NCBI GenBank assembly: GCA_026997055.1
Contig: JALWJU010000229.1
Span: 1 to 5,083 of the forward strand
Direction: 5' to 3'
Length of the DNA stretch: 5,083 nucleotides
Source of the DNA: Paracoccaceae bacterium
GTDB lineage: Bacteria > Pseudomonadota > Alphaproteobacteria > Rhodobacterales > Rhodobacteraceae
Every line of letters begins with the position of its first letter. Within the stretch, counting starts at the first letter, position 1. Below, piece by piece: positions 1 to 5,083 of the stretch. The notes under the pieces are model-generated. The model was given only the letters and a program-made list of their open reading frames with translations. It ran no database searches and was not told the origin of the DNA. A program made the translations under genes and the position numbers.

Positions 1-1
1 C

Positions 2-1060
2 AAGGCCGCCTCCGGGCGCGCCGCCGAGATCGCCCCCTGCATCGCCTGCAACCAGGCCTGCCTCGACCACACGTTCAGCGGCAAGGTCTCCACCTGCCTT
101 GTCAACCCGCGCGCCTGCTACGAGACCGAGATGCCGGTCACGCCTGCGGCCAGGGCAAAGCGCATCGCCGTCGTGGGGGCCGGGCCGGCGGGGCTTTCGG
201 CAGCGATCACCGCCGCCGGGCGTGGCCACCGGGTGGTGCTGTTTGACAAGGCGCAGACGATCGGCGGGCAGCTCAACATGGCCCGGCGCATCCCGGGCAA
301 GGAGGAGTTCGACGGGCTGATCGACTGGTATGCAACGCAGATCAAGGCGCTGGGGGTGGAAGAGCGCCTGGGCGTGGAGGCGCACGCAGCGGAGCTTGCG
401 GGCTTTGACGAGGTGGTGATCGCCACCGGCGTCGCCCCGCGCGACCCTAAGATACCGGGGCAGGATCGGCCCAACGTGCTCTCCTATATCGACGTGCTCG
501 AAGGCGGCGCCGAGGTGGGCGCGCGGGTGGCGATCGTGGGCGCGGGGGGGATAGGCTTCGACGTGGCCGAATTCCTGACCACCGGCAAGAGCCCGACGCT
601 CGATCCCGAGGAATGGCGGCGCGAATGGGGCGTGGCCGACCCCGAAGCGGCGCGCGGCGGGCTCGCGCCCGAGGGCCCGCGCCCGGCGCCGCCCCTGCGG
701 CAGGTGACGCTTTTGCAGCGCAAGGCCGAGCGGCCGGGCAAACGGCTGGGCAAGACCACCGGCTGGATCCACCGCGCGGTGCTGAAGATGAAGGGCGTCA
801 GCATGCGCTCGGGGGTGAATTACGAGCGCATCGACGAGGCCGGCCTGCATGTCAGCCACGGCGAGGGGCGCGAGAAGCCGGAGCTGATCGAAGCCGATAC
901 CATCGTGCTCTGCGCGGGGCAGGTGGCAAATCGCAGCCTTGCCGACGAGTTGCGCCTGGCCGGGATCGAGACCCATGTGATCGGCGGGGCCGACCGGGCC
1001 GGGGAGCTTGACGCCAAGCGCGCCATCCTGCAGGGCACGAAGCTGGGGCTTGCATTGTAG
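2..1060 (+). CDS. fadH: NADPH-dependent 2,4-dienoyl-CoA reductase, C-terminal part (5' end outside window)
   Basis: This enzyme reduces 2,4-dienoyl-CoA to enoyl-CoA with NADPH, so that unsaturated fatty acids with even-position double bonds can enter beta-oxidation in the cytoplasm. The open frame runs in from the left edge and gives 352 visible residues; the ATG at 131 is internal, not the start. Visible residues 13, 16, 20 and 32 form C-x2-C-x3-C-x11-C, the 4Fe-4S site of the FadH/trimethylamine dehydrogenase family. A GAGPAG dinucleotide-binding loop lies at about residues 59-64 and a second one (GAGGIG, bases 539-556) is in the NADPH domain. The block LGKTTGWIHR (bases 746-775) and the ending with ELDAKRAI and QGTKL match E. 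coli FadH as I remember it. From the first cluster cysteine to the end is 340 residues, about the length in E. coli FadH, so nothing appears deleted. The N-terminal TIM barrel with FMN and the catalytic residues lies outside. It is followed by the AEC transporter gene after 24 bases. Confidence 0.93.
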   Translation, partial: KAASGRAAEIAPCIACNQACLDHTFSGKVSTCLVNPRACYETEMPVTPAARAKRIAVVGAGPAGLSAAITAAGRGHRVVLFDKAQTIGGQLNMARRIPGKEEFDGLIDWYATQIKALGVEERLGVEAHAAELAGFDEVVIATGVAPRDPKIPGQDRPNVLSYIDVLEGGAEVGARVAIVGAGGIGFDVAEFLTTGKSPTLDPEEWRREWGVADPEAARGGLAPEGPRPAPPLRQVTLLQRKAERPGKRLGKTTGWIHRAVLKMKGVSMRSGVNYERIDEAGLHVSHGEGREKPELIEADTIVLCAGQVANRSLADELRLAGIETHVIGGADRAGELDAKRAILQGTKLGLAL

Positions 1061-1069
1061 CCCGGCACG

Positions 1070-1075
1070 AGGAGG
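1070..1075 (+). promoter_or_regulatory. Strong Shine-Dalgarno of the AEC transporter gene
   Basis: AGGAGG lies nine bases before the ATG at 1085, in the 24-base gap after the fadH stop. It fixes the transporter start and indicates independent, efficient translation within a shared transcript. No promoter-like sequence fits in so short a gap. Confidence 0.8.
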
Positions 1076-1084
1076 CGGACTGAC

Positions 1085-2011
1085 ATGTTCCTGACCACGG
1101 TGGGCGCGGTGGTGGGCGGCCTGCTGCCCAGCTTCCTGCTCATCGCCCTGGGCGGGCTGGTGCGCGCACGCCTGCCGGAAAAGGCCTGGATCGGTCTCGA
1201 CCGGCTCAATTTCGAGATCCTGTTTCCGGCGCTGATCTTCGTGGCCGCTTCGAGCCGCCCGATCGAGCCTGCCGACATGGCCCGGACCGGACCGGCGGTC
1301 TGGGCGATCATGGCGGCGGGGCTGGCGCTGGGCTGGCTGGCGCGCGGCGTGGGACCCGCGCGGTTTCTCGATTTTGCCGGCGCCTGGCAGACCGCCTGGC
1401 GGTTCAATACCGCGCTGGCCTTTGTCGCCGCGGGGGCGCTGCCGGGCGCGAACCTGGCAAAGCTGGCGGTGGTGATCGGGCTGGCGGTGCCGGTGGCCAA
1501 TATCCTCGCGGTGGCGGCACTGTCGCGGGGCAATGCGCTGGGGATCGGCCCGACGATCCGGCGCATCGCGCTGAACCCGTTCCTGCTCGCTGCGCTGGCG
1601 GGGGTCGCGGTCGGGCTGAGCGGGTGGCAGCCGCCGGCCGCGCTGCTCAGGCCCGTGCAGATGCTCGCACAGGCGGCGGTGCCGGTGGCGCTACTGTCGA
1701 TCGGCGCGACCATGGACTGGCGCGCCCTGGGGCGGCTGGATCGCTTTTCCGGCGCGCTGGTGGCAATCCGCCTGCTGATCCTGCCCGCGCTGACCCTTGC
1801 CCTGTGCCTTCTGTCGGGAGCCGACGCGACGCTTGCCCAGGTGCTGGTCCTGTTTGCCGCCCTGCCCACCGCCTCGGCGGCGCATGTGCTGGCGTCGGGC
1901 TTTGGCGCCGATCGCGGCCTGGTGGCGACCCTGATCGCCCAGTCCACCCTGCTCGCGGCGCTGACGCTTCCTGCCTGGCTGGTCCTGGCGGCGCTGGTTT
2001 TCCATGGCTGA
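1085..2011 (+). CDS. AEC family (auxin efflux carrier-like) inner-membrane transporter
   Basis: A 308-residue, very hydrophobic protein of the usual length for bacterial AEC transporters (TC 2.A.69, malate permease/MdcF-type), which move carboxylates or other organic anions across the inner membrane. About ten membrane segments can be read in two halves, near residues 5-26, 41-57, 68-86, 104-119, 124-146, 163-182, 192-208, 221-243, 247-271 and 277-305. Family marks are the R-x-N motif followed by a small-residue helix (RFNTALAF, 106-113), LNPFLLA (163-169), the AVPVALLSIGA stretch (198-208) and PTASAAHVLASGFGAD (261-276) near the C-terminus. The start is set by AGGAGG at nine bases. It sits 24 bases behind fadH and is probably co-transcribed, so a fatty- or organic-acid substrate is possible, but the sequence does not show which. 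Family assignment is firm; substrate is unknown. Confidence 0.9.
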   Translation: MFLTTVGAVVGGLLPSFLLIALGGLVRARLPEKAWIGLDRLNFEILFPALIFVAASSRPIEPADMARTGPAVWAIMAAGLALGWLARGVGPARFLDFAGAWQTAWRFNTALAFVAAGALPGANLAKLAVVIGLAVPVANILAVAALSRGNALGIGPTIRRIALNPFLLAALAGVAVGLSGWQPPAALLRPVQMLAQAAVPVALLSIGATMDWRALGRLDRFSGALVAIRLLILPALTLALCLLSGADATLAQVLVLFAALPTASAAHVLASGFGADRGLVATLIAQSTLLAALTLPAWLVLAALVFHG

Positions 2012-2048
2012 TCTCCCATGCCGGCGCGCTCTGAAACGCCGCCTCTCC

Positions 2049-2069
2049 GTGTTTCCCCGTCACGAACAC
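2049..2069. promoter_or_regulatory. Possible LysR-type operator (GTGTT-N11-AACAC)
   Basis: The perfect five-base arms GTGTT (2049-2053) and AACAC (2065-2069) are separated by 11 bases, giving the T-N11-A dyad typical of LysR-family binding sites. It lies about 100 bases before the LysR start, a position compatible with autoregulation. Arms this short can arise by chance in a gap of this size, so this is a candidate only. Confidence 0.3.
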
Positions 2070-2160
2070 TCCGCCTTATTACCCCCGTATTGTCCGCTTC
2101 CGATCACGATCTTGCCCGATTTGCCGCGCATACATTTCGTCGAGGGGCCTGACAGATTGT

Positions 2161-2169
2161 GAGAGAGAG
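2161..2169 (+). promoter_or_regulatory. Purine-rich ribosome binding region of the LysR gene
   Basis: GAGAGAGAG ends two bases before the ATG at 2172. It is a weak, degenerate Shine-Dalgarno, but the only one near, and it supports this start, which also gives the standard N-terminus of the family (helix-turn-helix beginning within the first 20 residues). Weak translation would be normal for a regulator. Confidence 0.5.
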
Positions 2170-2171
2170 TA

Positions 2172-3077
2172 ATGGACCGATTGAGCGAAATGGAGGCCTT
2201 TGCCACGGTAGTGGACCAGGGCGGCTTTACCGACGCGGCCAAGAAGATGGGGATTTCCAAATCGGCCGTATCCAAGCATGTCTCTTCGCTGGAGGCGCGA
2301 CTGGGGGCGCGGCTGCTGAACCGGACCACGCGGCGCGTAAGCCCGACCGAGATCGGGCTTGCCTATTACGACCGCGCCCGCAAGGTGCTCAACGATGCCG
2401 GCGAGGCCGATGCGCTGGTCACCTCGATGCAGAGCGCGCCTTCGGGCCTGCTGCGCATCAGCGTGGCGACCGATTTCGGCGTCAACCACCTGAGCCCGGT
2501 GCTGGGGGACTTCCTGCAGGAATTCCCCGATATCTCGGTGAACATGGTGCTGAACAACCGCTATGTGGAACTGATCAGCGAAAATTTCGACATGGCGATT
2601 CGCATCGGCGAGATGGAAGACAGCTCGCTTCGCGCCCGCAAGATCACCGAGACCACGAAGCGCATGGTGGCGAGCCCGGCCTATTTCCAGAAATACGGTC
2701 GGCCGATGCGCATCGACGACCTCAACGAGCACAAGCTCCTGCACTATTCCAGCCAGTCCTCGGGCAATGTCTGGAAGATCCCGGCGCCTTCGGGCGAGAT
2801 CCGCCAGGTGCGCAGCGCCGGCTGGCTCAGCGTCAATGACGGCCAGTCCCTGCTCAATGCCGCGATCAGCGGGCTCGGGATCGCCTATCTGCCGAGCTTC
2901 CTCTATGCCGATGCGATGGAGCAGGGGCTGGTCGAAGACGCCATCCCCGACCTGCCCAAGGACATCCAGGGGATCTACGCGGTCTATCCGCCCGGCCGCT
3001 TCACCCAGCCCAAGGTGCGGGCCTTCATCGACTTTCTGGTGCATGTCTTCGGCGACAAGGGGCCGGACAAGTGGTAG
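2172..3077 (+). CDS. LysR family transcriptional regulator (CrgA-like group)
   Basis: A complete 301-residue LysR-type DNA-binding regulator of normal length. Residues 1-60 form the winged helix-turn-helix: F10 to F19 (FATVVDQGGF), the helix AAKKMGIS, the recognition helix SAVSKHVSSLEARLGARLLNR, then TTRRVSPTE. Residues about 90-295 are the periplasmic-binding-protein-like effector domain, beginning GLLRIS and containing FDMAIRIG (139-146) and SSLRARKI (151-158), the signature of the CrgA-like group. GLGIAYLPSFL (234-244) is the usual motif of the second lobe. Members of this group often control small metabolic or quinone/aldehyde-response genes, commonly a divergent neighbour; here there is none, since the upstream AEC and fadH genes point the same way and the downstream block is convergent. 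Targets are therefore unknown; autoregulation and control of the fadH-transporter pair are the nearest guesses. Confidence 0.93.
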   Translation: MDRLSEMEAFATVVDQGGFTDAAKKMGISKSAVSKHVSSLEARLGARLLNRTTRRVSPTEIGLAYYDRARKVLNDAGEADALVTSMQSAPSGLLRISVATDFGVNHLSPVLGDFLQEFPDISVNMVLNNRYVELISENFDMAIRIGEMEDSSLRARKITETTKRMVASPAYFQKYGRPMRIDDLNEHKLLHYSSQSSGNVWKIPAPSGEIRQVRSAGWLSVNDGQSLLNAAISGLGIAYLPSFLYADAMEQGLVEDAIPDLPKDIQGIYAVYPPGRFTQPKVRAFIDFLVHVFGDKGPDKW

Positions 3078-3139
3078 GCCGCCGGCGTATTTCGGGAGAT
3101 GCTTGCCTGTAACGAGTGAGATCGGGGAGCGATCAAAGT

Positions 3140-3180
3140 GCACCGGCGCATCGGCGCGGCTCTTGCGGGCTGGCCGGTGC
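3140..3180. terminator. Inverted repeat between convergent genes, possible terminator
   Basis: GCACCGGC (3140-3147) and GCCGGTGC (3173-3180) are perfect eight-base arms around a 25-base GC-rich loop, inside the 125-bp gap between the LysR stop and the OmpA-like stop. On the - strand the stem begins 22 bases after the OmpA-like stop and is followed by ACTTTGATC, a poor T-tract; on the + strand it is followed by GTTCGTTT a few bases on. A smaller stem (GATCG 3120-3124 with CGATC 3130-3134) lies beside it. The long loop and weak T-runs make intrinsic termination uncertain. Confidence 0.3.
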
Positions 3181-3202
3181 GCCGTTCGTTTGCGGTCACG
3201 GC

Positions 3203-4177
3203 TCACGGCCCGGCGGAAGTGATCACCGCTTCGACCCGGCGGTTGCGGGTGCGCCCGTCTTCGGTCCGGTTGCTGTCCAGCGGCGAGAGGAAACCCACCC
3301 CCTCGGCGCTCAGCTGCGCTTCGGGCAGGCCGTATTCGGCGATCAGGCGCTGGCGCACGGATTGTGCGCGCCGCCTGGAAAGGGCGACGTTCAATTCCAG
3401 CGGCCCCTCGGCATCGGTATGGCCGACAAGCGCGATACGCTGATCCGGGTGGTCGCGCAGATAATCCGCCAGCGCCGCGAGGCTGGCAAAGGGGCCGGGG
3501 CCAAGCGCGGCGGAGCCGGTCTCGAAGGCGAGGTCGGAGAGCACCGCGTGGCCGTTCTGCTCGAGCTGCGCGCCGATGGGGGCATCCGGGAGAGCCACCG
3601 CTTCGGTCGGCTCGGTCATGGTCGAGGTGACGGTATCGCTCACCGCATCCGCCGCCAGCGTGCTGTCGGCCGGTGCGATCCGGGTGATCTGCACGAAGCC
3701 CGCGCCGGGCGAGGAAGACACCAGCAGCGCCACATGGGCCGGCCCGCTCTCGGTCGCCTTGCGCGCCAACAGATAGCGGAAATCGCCGAGATCCACATGC
3801 ATCTTCGGCTCGCTCACCACGTCGAGGGCGAAGCGGAAGTCAAAGCCTCCGCATTGCGCATCGGCGCATTGGAACAGGACCTCGTAGCCCGCTTCCCGAA
3901 GCTGGCCTTCGAGCATCTCCAGCAGCGCCCCGGTATCGCCCCCCTTGCCCGGCAGGCGCCAGGCTTCGGTCGAAATCCGCCCGCGCGCGGCGAGGCGCTC
4001 CAGCGCCCCGTCGCGCCACGGCCCGGCGGCGATCCGGTGCGTGCCCGTTGCGCCTACCTCGCTATGGGTGCGCATGGCCGGGACCGGAAGCGCAAGCTCT
4101 GCTTCGGCCCGTGCCCCGGCCGAGAGGGCCAGCAGCACGGCGCTTGTGGCAGCGCTTATGAGGGCCGGCAGCCGCAC
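3203..4177 (-). CDS. Secreted OmpA family protein (peptidoglycan-binding C-terminal domain)
   Basis: A 324-residue envelope protein. Residues 1-24 look like a Sec signal peptide with a hydrophobic core (AVLLALSAG) and an A-R-A site before E25. Residues 25-200 are a domain I do not firmly recognise; it contains CADAQCGGFDFRF (104-116), whose two cysteines could form a disulfide in the periplasm, and it faintly resembles DUF4892-type domains. Residues about 210-324 are an OmpA-like domain: HTDAEG (253-258), N263, LSRRRA (266-271), and N311-R-R-V-E. D255 and R270 have the 15-residue spacing of the aspartate and arginine that hold diaminopimelate of peptidoglycan. No beta-barrel or lipobox is seen, so a soluble periplasmic or wall-attached protein is likely. 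The start is GTG, directly after the TAG of the preceding gene and in the same frame, with only a weak AGG at 4186-4188. It is the last gene of the - strand block. Confidence 0.88.
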   Translation of the reverse strand: MRLPALISAATSAVLLALSAGARAEAELALPVPAMRTHSEVGATGTHRIAAGPWRDGALERLAARGRISTEAWRLPGKGGDTGALLEMLEGQLREAGYEVLFQCADAQCGGFDFRFALDVVSEPKMHVDLGDFRYLLARKATESGPAHVALLVSSSPGAGFVQITRIAPADSTLAADAVSDTVTSTMTEPTEAVALPDAPIGAQLEQNGHAVLSDLAFETGSAALGPGPFASLAALADYLRDHPDQRIALVGHTDAEGPLELNVALSRRRAQSVRQRLIAEYGLPEAQLSAEGVGFLSPLDSNRTEDGRTRNRRVEAVITSAGP

Positions 4178-4753
4178 CTAGCGCGCCTGCTTGTGGTATT
4201 CCGGGTTCGGCTCCATGCCGGTGGCCGAGGCGACCCGGTTGGTCATGTTGAAGAAGCCGGCCACGGAAGCGATGTCGAAGATGTCGCGGTCGCTGAACCC
4301 GGCCGCGCGCAGGGCCTCGCGGTCGGCCTCTTCGATCTCGGCGCTGGCGCGGGTGAGCTTTACGGCAAAGTCGAGCATGGCGCGCTCGCGTGCGGTCAGA
4401 TCGGCGACGCGGTAATTCATCACCATCGCCTCGCCCAGTTCCGGGCGCCCCGAAAGCGCGCGCACCGCCGCGCCGTGGGCCACCTGGCAATACCAGCAGC
4501 GGTTTTCCGCCGACACCGCCACCGCGATCATCTCGCGCTCGAGCTTGGAGAGGCCCGATGGCCCGAGCATCAGGTCGTTATACATGGCGGTGAAGGCATT
4601 GAGCTTGTCGATGTCAAAGGCATAGGCCCTGAGCACATTGGGTACGAGGCCCAGCTTTTCTTCGCACAGGTCGAAATATTTCCGCGTCTCGGCCGGCAGA
4701 GGCTCCACCGGCGGCAGGTCCAGCGCCGTGGGGGCTTTGGGCTTTTCGGTCAT
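4178..4753 (-). CDS. AhpD-like peroxidase-related enzyme (carboxymuconolactone decarboxylase family)
   Basis: A 191-residue, probably cytoplasmic, all-helical protein of the AhpD/CMD superfamily, closest in style to the 'uncharacterized peroxidase-related enzyme' group. AhpD proteins have a CxxC thiol centre that gives alkylhydroperoxidase or disulfide-reductase activity. Here E74, C86, C89 and H93 reproduce the spacing of the AhpD catalytic set (E-x11-C-x2-C-x3-H); the residue before the second cysteine is Tyr (CWYC), whereas M. tuberculosis AhpD has His there. The tail contains the usual DIFDIASVAGFFNMTNRVA (158-176). The start at 4753 is chosen because its ATG overlaps the upstream GNAT stop as ATGA and has AAAGGGA (4760-4766) six bases before it; the open frame extends further upstream, but only as a shadow over the GNAT gene. 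It ends directly against the OmpA-like start. Substrate and electron donor are unknown. Confidence 0.9.
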   Translation of the reverse strand: MTEKPKAPTALDLPPVEPLPAETRKYFDLCEEKLGLVPNVLRAYAFDIDKLNAFTAMYNDLMLGPSGLSKLEREMIAVAVSAENRCWYCQVAHGAAVRALSGRPELGEAMVMNYRVADLTARERAMLDFAVKLTRASAEIEEADREALRAAGFSDRDIFDIASVAGFFNMTNRVASATGMEPNPEYHKQAR

Positions 4754-5083
4754 GGCATGTCCCTTTCGGGCGTGAGTGGCGCCCTTCGGTAATGATAATG
4801 CCCCACAAGGCGCATTCCAAGGGCCGTGTAGAGCGGATTGGCCGCGTGGTTGCCCCGGGTCACCACCAGCGAAAAGGTCTCGGCTCCCTCGCCCGCGGCC
4901 CATTGGGCGGCGCGGATCAGCAGGTTGCGCCCGGTGCCCTTGCGCCGCATGTGGGGGACGACCTCGAGCGCGTGCAGCATGGCGATGCCTTGGTGAATGG
5001 CGACAAAGGCGACGCCGGCGGGCTTGTCCTCGGTGCGCCCGATCAGCGCGGTCTTGGGGAATGGGGCGCGCGCCATCACCGCG
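4750..5083 (-). CDS. GNAT family N-acetyltransferase, C-terminal part (5' end outside window)
   Basis: About 111 C-terminal residues of an acetyl-CoA-dependent N-acetyltransferase; the frame stays open to the right edge, so the GTG/ATG at 5074-5079 are probably internal. The acetyl-CoA pyrophosphate loop is seen as LEVVPHMRRKGTGRNLL, with R-x2-G-x-G at bases about 4930-4947. It is followed by the helix LIRAAQWAAGEGA, a beta strand (FSLVVTRGN) and the N-x3-NPLYTALGM segment typical of the fourth GNAT motif. A hydrophobic strand ahead (GVAFVAIHQGIAMLHAL) fits the core sheet. The visible part is shorter than a whole GNAT fold and lacks the N-terminal strands. Substrate cannot be told; the family acetylates amines from small molecules to protein N-termini. 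Its TGA overlaps the ATG of the AhpD-like gene, making it the first visible gene of a - strand operon. Confidence 0.87.
   Translation of the reverse strand, partial: AVMARAPFPKTALIGRTEDKPAGVAFVAIHQGIAMLHALEVVPHMRRKGTGRNLLIRAAQWAAGEGAETFSLVVTRGNHAANPLYTALGMRLVGHYHYRRAPLTPERDMP
4760..4766 (-). promoter_or_regulatory. Shine-Dalgarno deciding the AhpD-like start
   Basis: On the - strand AAAGGGA lies six bases before the ATG at 4753, inside the last codons of the GNAT gene. Together with the ATGA overlap it points to translational coupling and argues against the longer open frame upstream. Confidence 0.65.

Larger units (their letters stand above)
2012..2171. other. Intergenic region upstream of the LysR gene
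   Basis: A 160-bp gap between two genes on the same strand, visibly richer in A/T than its flanks. It holds a short GC stem just after the transporter stop (CGGCG 2022-2026 with CGCCG 2037-2041, ten-base loop, no T-run), which is too weak to call a terminator. It also holds a T-N11-A inverted repeat, listed separately. No pair of -35/-10 boxes with good spacing stands out; TACATT at 2131-2136 resembles a -10 box but lacks a well-spaced partner. The LysR promoter is probably here because the gap is long, but I cannot place it. Confidence 0.5.

Noticed and set aside
131..1060. Treating the ATG at 131 as the start of a separate FAD-dependent oxidoreductase
   Set aside because: The frame is open upstream to the window edge and encodes the four 4Fe-4S cysteines of FadH in the expected place, so the ATG is internal.
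820..2019. A 399-codon open frame on the - strand opposite fadH and the transporter
   Set aside because: Ser/Arg/Ala-rich composition without domains; antisense shadow of two well-supported genes.
2022..2041. Short GC hairpin after the AEC transporter as an intrinsic terminator
   Set aside because: Only five base pairs with a ten-base loop and no T-run after it.
2079..3206. A 375-codon open frame on the - strand opposite the LysR gene
   Set aside because: No motif, His/Arg/Asp-rich shadow composition; the + strand frame is a clear LysR protein with both domains.
3116..4792. A 558-codon open frame on the + strand opposite the OmpA-like and AhpD-like genes
   Set aside because: It is low-complexity, rich in Arg/Gly/Ala/His, lacks any recognisable domain, and lies antisense to two genes with clear family motifs. 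Long antisense frames are common in high-GC DNA.
4754..4903. N-terminal extension of the AhpD-like protein to an upstream start
   Set aside because: The added residues overlap the GNAT C-terminal coding region and do not look like the family; the ATG at 4753 has a Shine-Dalgarno and an ATGA overlap.

Overview
The window is high-GC, densely coding bacterial DNA with long antisense shadow ORFs and short intergenic gaps. Gene content and protein style suggest an alphaproteobacterium, plausibly of the Rhodobacterales. That placement is an impression from sequence style; no rRNA or other phylogenetic marker is present.

Left part, + strand (1-3077). The window opens inside a gene for NADPH-dependent 2,4-dienoyl-CoA reductase (fadH). 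Its C-terminal half is present: the 4Fe-4S cysteines, the FAD/NAD(P)H-binding domains and the true C-terminus. Twenty-four bases later, behind a strong Shine-Dalgarno, comes an AEC-family (auxin efflux carrier-like) membrane transporter, probably in the same transcript. After a 160-bp gap, which holds a small T-N11-A inverted repeat, there is a complete LysR-type regulator of the CrgA-like group, also on the + strand.

Right part, - strand (3203-5083). Read from the right edge leftwards there is a tightly packed three-gene block. It starts with the C-terminal part of a GNAT acetyltransferase cut by the window edge. Next is an AhpD-like peroxidase-related enzyme, whose ATG overlaps the GNAT stop (ATGA). 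Last is a secreted OmpA-like protein whose GTG start directly follows the TAG of the AhpD-like gene in the same frame. The block converges on the LysR gene, and the 125-bp gap between them contains a GC-rich inverted repeat that may help terminate transcription.

Functionally, the left half fits breakdown of unsaturated fatty acids plus a carboxylate-type transporter of unknown substrate, with a nearby regulator whose targets are unknown. The right half pairs a cytoplasmic redox-type enzyme with an envelope protein expected to bind peptidoglycan. I see no tRNA, rRNA, CRISPR array, insertion sequence, phage gene or toxin-antitoxin pair. Nothing here amounts to a clearly new biological system; the more unusual points are local (the CMD/OmpA junction, the N-terminal domain of the OmpA-like protein, and the T-N11-A repeat).
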